A stretch of 64,000 nt of DNA from Dipteronia dyeriana (GCA_032871835.1 CM065298.1:11909096-11973095); one strand, 5' to 3'. Shown: positions 21,820 to 32,356, numbered from the stretch's first letter. Notes: generated by a model from the letters alone, not told the origin. Numbers and translations: made by a program.

Positions 21820-22375
21820 ATGTTAGATTTTCTCTTTTAAAAAAAAAATCAAAATCCATGAAATATATGATGTTTCAAAATAAATAATAAACAATTTCAA
21901 TCGCAGATCTAGTTACAATGAATGACAAATGAGACAGAGACGGTAGAGAAAAGTTCCAGTTACATGAATGAGAAATGACTAATGAGTGAGAGATCAAAGA
22001 AGAGAAAAGAGAGAGTAAGAGATGTTGAAGGAAGAAGCTAGAAGGTGATATCTTATGTTGGATGAGATTTTGGTAATTGTTTGGTTAGTGCCTAGTGGTT
22101 TAAATAAATTTCATAATTAGACAGCAACAACAAACTAATTGATCTGCTAGCTACTTGCCTACTTATGTGGTTGCTTGAGTCCCAAATTCACCCTTTCATA
22201 TGGTGATAAAAGTTTGAGTCTGACTTTTTCAGTTAAGAGTTCATTGCAGTCCATTTCATTTCGGTCGTTAAGAGTTGTATTTCGAATCGTGATCTCAGAC
22301 AAATTTTTTTAAAAAAATTAATATTTTGCCCTAGCCATTTTTATTTTTTATTCATATTGGCCCTCCAAGACTCCA
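21820..22375. other. Intergenic, no supported gene
   Basis: AT-rich, with a purine-rich stretch (GAGAGATCAAAGAAGAGAAAAG near 21990). No frame or repeat assigned. Confidence 0.4.
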
Positions 22376-22540
22376 ATTTTTTTTTTTGATAATAATTATT
22401 AATGAGGGATCATATATTTTTGTATAAAGGCTTTCGTTATTGGTAGAATTCGAATTGTTGATTTAAAAGTCATTTAATTAAACTATATGCTCTTCCATTT
22501 ACCAGTTGAGTTATACCTTTCTGACAAAGAAGATCAGGGT
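22376..22540 (-). mobile_element. Putative tRNA-derived SINE
   Basis: On minus: GGTATAACTCAACTGGTAAA resembles a Pol III A box; about 60 bp later CAACAATTCGAATTCTACC resembles a B box (GGTTCGAATCC) with changes; about 70 bp after that is a run of A (22377-22387 as T on plus). The order A box, B box, poly(A) is that of a plant SINE. The B box is weak. Confidence 0.5.
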
Positions 22541-23051
22541 AAAATTTGATAAAGCTGGCTAAATTCACCAAATGTTTGGCCTTGCTTGAAAACACATGAC
22601 CCAGTTGGTGTCGGATTTAGAAAGAACAAAAAAAACTCCTATAAACGAATAAAAATTAAATGAAAAATAAGAAAGTGACGATGAAATCCAACAGTGGAAA
22701 ACAGGTCAACTGAAATTAAAATGAGGGATTCCTTAAAAGAGAATCTCTCTCTCTGTCTATATATATATATAATGAAATCATTCTTGAATTTTTTTTGTTG
22801 TTGTTATAAGTTAATAAGTTTCTTAACATTCTGTCTATAGAAGGGTACATTATAAGGACAGTACCAAGGGGTTTTCAAAAATAATAACATAACCTTGTAG
22901 AAAAATATAAAAAGAGGGGAAATCTATAAAACTCAAAACTCAAGAAGTTAACTATAATCTTAAAAGAAAAAAAAAACAGAAGTTAACTGTAAAATTAACT
23001 TTTAGAATACATTTGAAAGATATATGTTTTCCATTTTAAATTGATAATATA
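22541..23051. other. Intergenic, no supported gene
   Basis: AT-rich with a short CT and TA microsatellite near 22745-22771. Confidence 0.4.
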
Positions 23052-23745
23052 TAGAGGGCCGTCTTCAGATATTTTGGGGCCCGAGCCATTTAATGATATT
23101 AACAAAAATTGGGACTCATATAAAAATTAGAATAATGCTTGGATACTGATCGATTAGTACCCAAAATACTGATCACACCAATGAGAGTGTAGCACGTGGC
23201 ATTTTTTCTTTTACTTTTTACATTTATCTCACAAATTGGACCACGTACTACACTCATTGATAGGGTCAGTACATTGGATACTATTAGTCAGTACCTGAGT
23301 ATTATTCTAAAAATTATTACCATTAAAGAAATGTTAACAAATAAAGGTTAGCAACGCAGTTGGACTAAGTTAGTAAAGAAATATTAGCAAATATGGTGTG
23401 CCCTGACGCAGTCACAGAGAGAGTGGAAGGTGATTTTAACCAGGTTAGTAAAGAAATGTTAGCAATTCAATTGGATTCTTAAAAAAAAAGAATTTAATTG
23501 GACTATCAAATGATGTAAAACTAAGTTTGATATGTTAAAATCAATTAGGCTTTAATATTTATTTATATTAAATTAAACTAGATATAGATAATTGAACCTT
23601 ATTAAAAAAAATGTTTGAAATCGGGTTCTACTTATATTAAAATAAATTTGACCTGAGACCCCAAAAGAAGAAGAAGCAGATTGGATCATTTGGGAGCCCT
23701 AGCAAAATGCTAGGTTTACTTCCCTTATCTGCCGGCCTTATATAT
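23052..23745. mobile_element. Putative TIR element carrying a nested MITE
   Basis: The left end ATATATAGAGGGCCGTCTTCAG is loosely inverted at the right end (minus TATATATAAGGCCGGCAGATAAGGG), with GGGGCCC / GGGAGCCC just inside. No transposase. Short direct repeats (AGTTAGTAAAGAAATRTTAGCAA) lie at 23360-23470. Confidence 0.4.
23126..23315. mobile_element. ~190-bp MITE
   Basis: TIRs: TTAGAATAATGCTTGGATACTG at the left and the inverse of CAGTACCTGAGTATTATTCTAA at the right. The inverted similarity continues inward through GTAGCACGTGGC / GACCACGTACTAC, so nearly the whole element is an imperfect hairpin. Confidence 0.8.
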
Positions 23746-24299
23746 ATAATTTCATTTAAAATTGATTAATTGCTAATAGAGACGAAGGAAAAATGTAAGT
23801 TGCATCAATATCAACATTTGATTATATAAGATGAATCAATGCACTATGTCAACATTTGATTATATATGGTTTGTGTTTGAATTAACTAATTAGATTTCAA
23901 TATCCGGGGTGAAAGAAAAACAAACTAAAAATTTGGGGATGATAGGATACAGTTGCCATCTAAAATTTAAAATAAATTGATGAAGTTCGTCATCACACAT
24001 CAATATATGTTAGAGAATCCACACATATGAAGTTCGAAAGAAGATGGGATGAATCATAGATTAAAAAAATAAGAAGCAACAGAATGATGTTATATATATT
24101 TCAATAAATGTCAGAATTGACTAATCTTTTGGATTTGTAAGGCTATATATCCAACATTATATATACCACTTCTAACAAACACATAATAACTGGAAGTATA
24201 GAAATTTAACAATATATCTAATCAATTAGTTAGTTATTATAAACCACATAATATAATTAGACATTATAACTTGTCATCTTGTTGATGATATATATATAT
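23746..24299. other. Intergenic, no supported gene
   Basis: AT-rich with scattered ATATAT runs; ATCAACATTTGATTATAT is repeated at about 23807 and 23846. Confidence 0.4.
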
Positions 24300-24455
24300 A
24301 AATTTTCAAATCAGTGCTTATCGATATAAATTTATTTGTACATTGGATGTAGATCATTAGATTTACAGACATTGACTCAAAGTGTATATACACTTGTCAA
24401 AAATTCTCCATAATCAATGATCTACATGCAACGCATTTATATGAGTTATAATTAA
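24300..24455 (-). mobile_element. MITE family M, copy 1 (inverted)
   Basis: Reverse complement of the unit at 29837-29995: shared blocks TTGACTCAAAGTGTATRYACTTGTCAA, CATTGGATGTRGAYCATTAGATTTAC and AATCAATGRTCTACATRCAACG. No coding capacity. Confidence 0.85.
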
Positions 24456-25860
24456 ATGAAACAGTCTTTCATATTAATAATAGATTCTGATTATGAGATG
24501 GAAGGGTTTATTAATAATAGATTTTTTTGGGAGGATTGTTTCTCATCGATGGTTAGAGGGTCTGAATATCTAACTCCAAAATCAAGAGTTTCTTGGATTA
24601 ACTGCTCAGGGATCCCGATATGTTACTGGAATCGGTTCGTTTTTCAAAAGCTACGATGGTTGATCGGTGAACCCCTCTTGATAGCTGAGGAGACGCTATC
24701 AAGAAGTCGTTTAGACAAAGGGAGGTTGCTGGTTTTGATGCCTAAGGATCAGCCCTGCTCTTGCATTATTAAGGTTGTTGGTAACAATTCGTTTGAAGTA
24801 AAGGTGGTTGAAGATTGGGTTTCGGTTGATGCTTTTTGGCTGGATAATTTTCTGGGTTTGAAGAAGAAGCTTGGTTTCGAAATTTTGAATTTGGAGTCAA
24901 AAAAGGAAGGGTTTGAAAAGAGTACAGGGAATGGGCGCATCGGTGAAGACAAGACAATAGATTGGGGTTGTGATGTCCTAGAGAAAGAGAAGCATGATTG
25001 TGGTGTCAGAGGGGTCTGAAAATTGGGAAGAGAAGGCTGGAAAGCAAGAAGGTGGCGTGAGTTTTCACAAGAAATGTATGGGAAGTGACAAGTGCAGTAG
25101 AAAAAGTATGGGAGAGAGAAGCAATACCAAGAAAGTGGTCAAGGAGTCTTGTGGTGGGGGTGGGCTAGCCGATTTGGAGAATGATGAGTTTTTGTTAGGA
25201 TTGGAGGAGTTGAGGCATAGTGGTCTTAGTGAGGGCTTTGTGGGTCCTTGTGTTGGAATAGTTGGAGTTGAAAAATGTGGTAGGCCAATCATCAAGGAAA
25301 ATGGGGAGTTTTTAATCGGAATGGAAGAGTTGAGGTCAAGTGGTGCAAGTGGGGGTTTGGTGGGTCCTTGTGTTGGAAAAATTGGTGTTGGAAAAAGTGG
25401 TGAGATATGTATTGTTAAGAGTGGGAATAGTTGGAATAGTGGGGTGAATAAGACAGATATTCAAAGAAGTGAGAGTTTAGGGAGCAGTAAGAGTATTAAG
25501 ATCTTTGGTGCTAGAGACCGTTCTAGTAGGGGTGTTTCAGTTTCAGGTGATCAAGTGGTTTTTATTAATTTTGAGAATGGTGGGGGTTTGTTAGGGTCCG
25601 ACTTAAGTTCAACGGGAGGTGATTTGGGTGGTCCAGCTATCGATTTGTATGTTGATCTTGGGAATTTGGATATTTTTTCTCAGAATGAGAAGGTGGGGGC
25701 TTTTGGAGATACTTTGTATTCTTCCGATACAGGGAAAAAAGGATTTTTTTTCCTACAAGAATCCATAGGATGAAGACTCGGAGTGCAGCTCGTGGTTACA
25801 ATTTAAGTGTTATTGACGAAACACTGGCAAACCGAATGGACAAAGGAAAAGATGATGATA
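24456..25860 (+). pseudogene. LINE ORF1 (DUF4283 RNA-binding protein), frameshifted
   Basis: Frame 1 (24456-25019) holds the DUF4283 core: SRVSWINCSGIPICYWNRFV, FQKLRWLIGEPLLIAEETLS and GRLLVLMPKDQPCSCII. Frame 2 (24994-25773) holds a Gly/Ser-rich tail. Inside it two copies of a ~37-residue unit are adjacent: NDEFLLGLEELRHSG...GFVGPCVGIVG and NGEFLIGMEELRSSG...GLVGPCVGKIG. A third in-frame remnant (KTRSAARGYN...) ends at about 25868. The +1 shift near 25000 breaks the protein. ORF1 proteins coat LINE RNA; no enzyme activity is expected. Confidence 0.75.
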
Positions 25861-26082
25861 AACGCTAGCCTCCTTTTCGGTTTGCTGTTTACTGTTGTTG
25901 TGTTGTGTTTTCTCTTAGGTGTTGGTGTATTTTGGGCTTGTTGGGCAGTTTTTGTGGTGGGTTTGAGTTGTTTGTTGTAACTTGTTTTTGGGTCCTTGCT
26001 TTGGCCGTGTGGTCGGCCCCGTTTTGTTCTATGATTTCAGCCTCCAATGGCTTTTTTCAATAAATTTGCTGTTAAAAAAAAA
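24456..26082 (+). mobile_element. ORF1-only LINE derivative with poly(A) tail
   Basis: A DUF4283-type ORF1 in two frames, then a 3' UTR (TGGCCGTGTGGTCGGCCCCG..., CAATAAATTTGCTGTT) and a run of A at 26073-26082. Endonuclease and RT (ORF2) are absent: the ORF1 C-terminus (KTRSAARGYNLSVIDETL...) is followed directly by the 3' UTR. The tail lies about 75 bp beyond the poly(A) signal of the CIF-like gene. Confidence 0.8.
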
Positions 26083-26158
26083 AGATTCAAAACTTAGTAT
26101 TTTGCATCTTACATCTACAAAGACATTGAAATATATGTAAATATAGTAGACTGCTTCA

Positions 26159-26164
26159 TTTATT
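26159..26164 (-). terminator. Poly(A) signal of the CIF-like gene
   Basis: AATAAA on minus, about 70 bp past the stop codon at 26233. Confidence 0.6.
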
Positions 26165-26232
26165 TAATTATAACTACTACTCGATCAGGCAGCCTAGAAA
26201 GCCAAACAAAATGCTTGGAACAGATCGATAGA

Positions 26233-26879
26233 TCAATCGATGGATGACCAGTTTGGTATGAGCTTGGAAGGAGGCCTGACAAGACCTGGTGCTGGATCAT
26301 ATCTTCCATAGTCTTTGGTGTTAGTCTTTAGAAGCCTTTCATGGACAACACTCATCATCTCCTCCTCCTCCTCTTGTAGTAATGCCTCCTTGCTTGATGT
26401 TTCCTACCAATTAACCATGCATATCTATAATAATAGTCAAAACTTGAAAGTATATTTGAAGGAGATCCAGGCAGCAGCAATGGAGAGGACATTATTAGTT
26501 TCCAAGTGAATTTTAACATGGAGAGATGACAAACCTTGTAAGTTGTTGTTGCATCCATTAATACTTCATTGGCTAGAGACTTTGATGGTCGACCTGAAAA
26601 AAGAGAAATATAATCATACTTAGCTTCTAATTAAAAACCCTAACAAGGGTTTGTTTTAAAATCATCATAAAATTAAAAATCTTTATTTATTCTACCAAAA
26701 TTTGAATTTCAACTATATTTGTTTAGTATATAAAAGCTAGCTCTGACAATGCATGCATGTTTTCTTGTGAGAGAGAGGAGAAAAAAAGATTCCACACCTG
26801 CAAGAGAAGTTGATAAAAGTGAAACTGAAATGAGGAGGAAGAGGAGACTAATCTTCTTGAGGATTAGTATGAGACTCAT
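26233..26879 (-). CDS. CIF-like tyrosine-sulfated peptide hormone precursor
   Basis: Three exons on minus: 26879-26798, 26593-26535 and 26403-26233, with GT-AG introns, joining in frame to 103 residues. Residues 1-27 (MSLILILKKISLLFLLISVS...LA) are a signal peptide. A variable region with EEEEE follows. Near the C-terminus is DYGRYDPAP..., then RPPSKLIPN, the mature CASPARIAN STRIP INTEGRITY FACTOR (CIF/TWS1) signature: DY start for tyrosine sulfation, spaced prolines and the LIPN end. Family peptides are secreted and bind GSO-type LRR receptor kinases to control Casparian strip, embryo cuticle or pollen wall. Oddities: Ser replaces the usual Phe of PPFKLIPN, and a WSSID tail must be removed. 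A tail and the YDPAP-type middle suggest the CIF3/CIF4/TWS1 branch rather than CIF1/2 (inference). Confidence 0.88.
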
Positions 26880-27087
26880 GTTGATGTTAATTGATTAAGA
26901 AAATTAAAGCTTTTTCTGTTTCTGATTAAGCAGCAGGCAGCAGCTTTAATTTCTCACATTCAAGAGAGAATAATAAGCAAAAATGATGATAGCTAGTTTC
27001 CTTATAATTATATCAAAACAACATTAACTTTTCTAAACTGGCAATGATATCTTAGAGAGATAACACGGCTGAGAGACTTGGTGGGTT

Positions 27088-27100
27088 TATTATATATAAA
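27088..27100 (-). promoter_or_regulatory. TATA box of the CIF-like gene
   Basis: CTTTATATATAAT on minus, about 210 bp upstream of the start codon at 26879. It would give a leader of roughly 180 nt containing no larger frame. Confidence 0.6.
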
Positions 27101-27192
27101 GAGGATGCAACCCCACCGCCTTTATTAGTTTAAAATTCAAAATTGGCAAGAAAAAGGTGAAAGGAGACCACTTTTCTTTTGTTGAGTCACTA

Positions 27193-29354
27193 ACAGCATC
27201 TCCAATACAAAAATAATTTGCCTATGAATTATTGTTGACATGGTAACAATGTCAAGTAATTTGTTTTCTATGTGGCATAGATATGGACTTGATGGACGAA
27301 CAACTTAAAATTTTGTCTCCAATGTTTCCGTTTAAAACACATTTTATTTTAATGACGTGTCAAATTGTATTTTTTTTTATTTGCTTACCAAAAATATATG
27401 AAAAATTAATATCAATGTTAAATGTTTGCTGAGTCCGCCTTTCTATTTTATTTTATTTTTTATTTCCTTACCAAAAACAGATGAAAAATTAATGTCAATT
27501 TTAAATGTTTTCTTAGTCAGTTTAAAAAAGAGTTGTACAACAGGCCATCTGAAAGTGGACAGTCATGTTGACAATGTCTAAAAAACAATTTACCACGTCA
27601 GCTTGAGGTTGAAACGTGCAGCTGCATTGGAGATCTTTTTTATTTTATTTCCTTACCAAAAGTAGATGAAAATTAATGTCAATTTTAAATGTTTGTTGAG
27701 TCAGCCTTTCTATTTTCTTTTTAATTTTATTTTCTTACAAAAAAAGATGAAAAATTAATGTAAATTTTAAATGTTTGTTGAGTCGGTCTAAAAAAGGGTT
27801 GTGTAACAGGCCGTCTGAAAGTGGACGATCGTGTTGACAATGTCTAAAAAAAATTTACCACATCAGCTTGAGGTTGAATATTCACGCATTGGAGATCATT
27901 TTTATTTTATTTCCTTACCAAAAGCAGATGAAAAATTAATGTCAATTTTAAATGTTTGCTGAGTCAGCCTTTCTATTTTCTTTTTTATTTTATTTCTTTA
28001 ACAAAAATAGATGAAAAATTAATGTCAATTTTAAATGTTTGTTGAGTCTGTGCAACAGACCGTCTGAAAGTGAACGGTCGTGTTGACAATATCTAAAAAA
28101 AAAATTACCACTTCAGCTTGAGATTGAATATGCACAGCTGCATTGGAGATCTATTTTATTTTATTTCTTTACCAAAAGTAGATGAAAATTAATGTCAATT
28201 TTAAATGTTTGCTGAGTTAGCCTAACTATTTTCTTTTTTATTTTATTTCCTTACCAAAAATAGATGAAAATTTAATATCAATTTTAAATGTTTGTTGAGT
28301 CGGCCGGTTGTGCAACAGGCTGTCTAAAAGTGGACGGTCGTATTGAAAATGTCTAAAAAAAAATTTACCACTTCAGCATGAGGTTGAATATACACAGTTT
28401 CATTGAAGATCTTTTTTATTTTATTTCCTTACCAAAAGTAGATGAAAAATTAATGTCAATTTTAAAAGTTTGCTGAGTCAGCCTAAAAAAGGGTTGTGCA
28501 ACAGGTCGTCTGAAAGTGCACAGCTGCATTGGAGATCTTTTTTATTTTCTTTTTTATTTTATTTCCTTTCAAAAAATAGATGAAAAATTAATTTCAATTT
28601 TAAATGCTTGCTGAGTCAGCCTAAAAAAGGGTTGTGCAACAGGTCGTCTGAAAGTGGACGGTCGTGTTGACAATGTCTAAAAACAAATTTATCACGTCAG
28701 TTTGAGGTTGAATATGCACAACTGTATTGGAGATCTTTTTTTTTTTATTTCCTTACCAAAAGTAGATGAAAAATCATTGTCAATTTTAAATGTTTGCTGA
28801 GTTAGCTTTTCAATTTTCTTTTTTATTTTATTTCATTACCAAAAATAAATGAAAAATTAATGTCAATTTTAAATGTTTGCTGAATCAGCCTAAAGAATGG
28901 ATGTGCATTAGGCCGTCTGAAAGTGGACGGTCGTGTTGACAATGTCTAAAAAAAAATTTACCATGTCAGTTTGAGGTTGAATATGCACAATTGTATTGAA
29001 GATTTTTTTTTTATTTTATTTCCTTACCAAAAGTAGATGAAAAGTTAATGTCAATTTTAAATGTTTGTTGAGTCAGCCTTTCTATTTTCTTTTTTATTTT
29101 ATTTTCTTATCAAAAACAGATGAAAAATTAATGTTAGTTTTAAATGTTTGCTGACTCAGCTTAAAAAAGGGTTGTGCAAAAGGCCGTTTGAAACTAGACG
29201 GTCGTGTTGACAATGTCTAAAAAAAAATTACCACGTCGGCTTGATGTTGAATATGCACAGCTGCATTGGGGAATGTTTTTTTTAAAAGAATGTCTATTAA
29301 TCCTACGTGGCATCTCTTTTTTTCGCAAGCTACGCTTGCATTGGAGATGCTCTT
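27193..29354. mobile_element. TIR-bounded element containing a ~260-bp tandem array
   Basis: Ends: TAA-CAGCATCTCCAAT (27190) and GCATTGGAGATGCTC-TTA (29338-29355), an inverted terminal repeat flanked by TAA/TTA, as in PIF/Harbinger (Tourist-type) MITEs. The interior is a head-to-tail array. The marker GCATTGGAGATCTTTT recurs near 27625, 27888, 28143, 28398, 28527, 28722, 28990 and 29262. Each unit contains CCTTACCAAAARTAGATGAAA, AATTTTAAATGTTTGCTGAGTC, GGCCGTCTGAAAGTGGACGG and TTACCACGTCAGCTTGAGG. No transposase. Confidence 0.85.
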
Positions 29355-29504
29355 AATTTTTTTTCATGAAAAAATAAAAATGAAGAAATATTTGTTATCT
29401 TCTTGTGCAATATCTGGAGAGAGACAAGTTTTTTGGAATGAGAGAGGAGTTGTAGATTGATTTTCAGAAGAAAAAAAAATTGGAGAGAGAGAGAGAAGGT
29501 GCCT
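29355..29504. other. Spacer
   Basis: Short AT-rich stretch with a GA run (29483-29500); no gene. Confidence 0.5.
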
Positions 29505-29640
29505 TTTAAAGAATAAAAATTTGATTATTTATGGACAATTTCGGTAGTTCACCATAATAGGTGTCTTTTAAACTTAAGTTATTAAACTGATGACATCATT
29601 ACAACACACCATAAAAAAGGTGACATATCTCACCACTTCT
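29505..29640. repeat. Dispersed TIR-like repeat, shared with 49437-49545
   Basis: Shares GGTAGTTCACCATAATAGGTG and GTTATTAAACTGATGACATC with the right end of the TIR element at 48605-49545. A lone terminal fragment of the same family. Confidence 0.7.
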
Positions 29641-29674
29641 ATTACTAAAGTTTTAAAATATATTTTTATATATC

Positions 29675-29770
29675 GAAATGAGGTTGGTCCGGTTGAATAT
29701 CCCTCACACCTAAATCACGAGATAATGGGTCCGAATTCTCCCCGTAAAAAAAATCTCAAATTTATATATA
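29675..29770 (+). mobile_element. Possible SINE-like fragment
   Basis: GAGGTTGGTCCGGTTGAATA (A-box-like) and GATAATGGGTCCGAATTCTCC (B-box-like, 40 bp later), then an A-rich tail. Short and without a target duplication. Confidence 0.35.
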
Positions 29771-29840
29771 TCAGTACACACCGATAACAAAACCACTGTA
29801 TATATACACAGTGGTTTTGTTATCGGTGTGTACTGATATA
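29767..29840. repeat. Perfect palindrome, 33-bp arms, 8-bp loop
   Basis: Arms 29767-29799 and 29808-29840 are perfect inverses (outer part TATATCAGTACACACCG, inner part AAAACCACTGT) around ATATATAC. It overlaps the first base of MITE family M copy 2 and may be that element's end duplicated in inverse. Confidence 0.95.
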
Positions 29841-29995
29841 ACTTATATCAGTACGTTGTATGTAGACCATTGATTATAGAGAAGTTTGACAAGTGCATAC
29901 ACTTTGAGTCAAAGTATGTAAATCTAATGGTCCACATCCAATGCATTGACAAATTTATTTCAGTGTGCACTGACTTGAAAATTTTTGTATATCTT
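29837..29995 (+). mobile_element. MITE family M, copy 2
   Basis: Direct copy of the unit at 30040-30210 and inverse copy of 24300-24455. Contains GACAAGTGCATACACTTTGA and AATCTAATGGTCCACATCCA. Confidence 0.85.
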
Positions 29996-30039
29996 TTTTT
30001 TTTTTTTAAATATGTATATTTATATGTAGTGGGTTTTCT

Positions 30040-30210
30040 ATCAGTGCATATTGATATAAGTTATATCAGTGTGTTGCATATGGACTATTGATTATGGAGA
30101 AATTTTGACAAGTGCATACACTTTGAGTCAAAGTGCGTAAATCTAATGGTCCATATCCAGCGCGCTGATAAAGTTATATCAATTCATACTGAATTAAAAA
30201 AAAAATTGTG
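30040..30210 (+). mobile_element. MITE family M, copy 3
   Basis: Begins CTATCAGTGCATATTGATATAA. Shares GACAAGTGCATACACTTTGA, GTAAATCTAATGGTCCA and ATATCCAGCGC with copy 2. It is followed by a TA microsatellite (30212-30230). Confidence 0.85.
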
Positions 30211-30364
30211 TGTATATATATATATATATATTATGGGGACTTTTTAAAACCCACACTTTAAGGACGTTTGATGAAATTTAATAAACTATATTGAATCTTG
30301 ATGTGATTTTTTGTATTGATGATAAAAATATTGAAATAAACTTGTGAAAAAAATTTGAAAATTT

Positions 30365-30797
30365 TTCTGGTACAAGAATCAATAGAATTATTTAGTGAGA
30401 AGTTCAATGAGACCCGCCAACGATGGACAACTTATGAACATGAGTTGTTTACGATTGTATGCACATTGCATCATTAGGAACACTATCTGTTGCAACAGGA
30501 TTTTATTCTTTATTGTTTTCACTAAACATTGCAATTTCTCAACTCTCAAACAAATTTAAGCCGTATGCATGCTCGTGCTATTTTTGTATAAATTCTCATT
30601 TGTTTTCAAACATCGAGCTAGTACACATAATCGAGTAGCTGATGCATTAAGTAGAAGGAGCTCCCTCTTAACCATTATATAAAATGAAGTTACTGGTTTT
30701 GAAAGCCTCAAAAGTCTTTATGTCGATGATAAAGACTTTGCTGCTATTTGGAAGGAATGTAGTGATGGAACTACAATTGATGACTTTCACCATTTTT
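30365..30797 (+). pseudogene. Gypsy element G1, part 1: RNase H
   Basis: Frames give LFSEKFNETRQRWTTYEHEL (RNase H start), then FKHRAS-THNRVADALSRR (connection to integrase), then VTGFESLKSLYVDDKDFAAI and DDFHHF. This is the plant Ty3/Gypsy RNase H-to-integrase stretch, 5'-truncated and carrying stops. The protein continues at 37936 and again at 45983, showing that one element has been split twice. Confidence 0.85.
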
Positions 30798-31190
30798 GAA
30801 ACTGATTAAACTTTATTAAAGCCAAGAAGGCACACAGGGGATGTCCCCAACAAAGCCAAAGAAACACCCAAGAAACAACCCAACAACCCAGAAACAAAAG
30901 CAGGGCTCTTACGCCACAACACATTGCAACACACAGACCTCAACACACCAAACTAAAGAAACGAAGCACAAGAATGAGACCCCGCCAGAAAATGACCACC
31001 AAAATCAACTAGAAACATAGCCGAGCAAAATCTAAACAGAGGAAAACAACAACCAGAGAGAGAAAAATAGAGAGCCAAAGCAAGACAAAAACAACACCCT
31101 CCTTTCAAACAAACGAGTCAGTCAACACTCCAAACCATAACAACCCTCAACATGCTTGAACCAATTAAGCCAAGCTCACACGAACATTCC

Positions 31191-31713
31191 TCAAAAGTCA
31201 CCCCATTCAACGAAGTCACCTGACCTACTCGAACCCATCCTTGCTAAACTATCAGCAAAGGAGTTGGATCTCCTTGACTCAAAAATGACCTTAATGTTAC
31301 CAGTAGAGATTAAGAGTTCCTGGATATCATAAATATTCTGGACTTTATCAGAGTTCCCAAACTCACTATAGATATTCACCCACGAAACCGCCACCTTCGA
31401 ATCACTCACCACCCAAATTTCACTGTATCTAAAAACAGGATTGGAAATAATCAACTCAACTGCTCTTTTTATGGCCCAAAGCTCTGCAACATTTGAATCC
31501 AAAATCCCCATATGCTACAAAAAAAAGACACAGCACTTTGCCCCTCAAATCTCTCAACACACCTCCAATTCCAGTGGGCCCCGGTTTTCCGATCACAGAC
31601 CCATCAACATTAAACTTTAAACTGGCAGCTTGAGGAGGGATCCAGTCCTCAATTTTAGAAATCTTAACTTTCAAATGATCCACACATAACTCTTTCAAAT
31701 TAAGAAGCAACAC
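31191..31713 (-). pseudogene. LINE RNase H domain (RVT_3 type)
   Basis: Two minus frames separated by a frameshift. The first has WIPPQAASLKFNVDGS (first Asp) and GGVLRDLRGKVLCLF; the second has NVAELWAIKRAVEL (Glu), EIWVVSDSKVAVSW (Asp) and NSFADSLARMG (last Asp). All four catalytic-type acidic positions are visible. It would remove RNA template during reverse transcription. Confidence 0.85.
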
Positions 31714-31965
31714 GTCTACCGTTTCTTTCGATCCTTTCCCTTAGTGTTTAAACCACCAAACGATCCGGAATTTGACCATGTTAATAGTTTGAGCCACATC
31801 AGGCTCTTTCCCTTCAAAATCAAGCTGATTTTGACACTCCCAAATTGTCCAGACAGTGGCAGGGAAACTAGCACACCAAGCTCTCTCCTGCTTGAAACCA
31901 GCACATAGACCCACCCACCATTCCAGTCAATTGTTGATTGAGTGACTCATGCAGAAACTAACATC

Positions 31966-32154
31966 CTACCACTTTATGCAAACCTGCCAGAGAATTCTCG
32001 ACCAAGGACAATGAAGAAACAAATGGTCAATCGTCTCCTTCCCATCCTTACACAATTGGCAGTCAAGATCAGTAATTTGTTCCATGCCCTGTTTTCTTAA
32101 CACATATTTCACCAACACTTTCCCTTTCCACAATTGCCATAGAAAAAAATTCAA
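31966..32154 (-). pseudogene. LINE zf-RVT domain
   Basis: MNFFLWQLWKGKVLVKYVLR, then CQLCKDGKETIDHLFLHCPWSRILW: the Cys-Cys-His-His/Cys segment usual at the C-terminus of plant L1 reverse transcriptases. Confidence 0.88.
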
Positions 32155-32356
32155 TTTTAGGAGAGCAAATACCCTTCCAGATAAAAAAAGGTTCTAAGAC
32201 ATTATAAGATCCATCTAGTTGCTGTGTACAAGAACCAACTGAAAAAATGCCATTGGACGAGAATGACCAAGCAATTGAGTCTTTACAATGTCTTCGAATT
32301 TTAATGCAATCTAAGAAAGAGAGAAAGCATCTCCATTGGTCTTTTTCCCAATCAAA

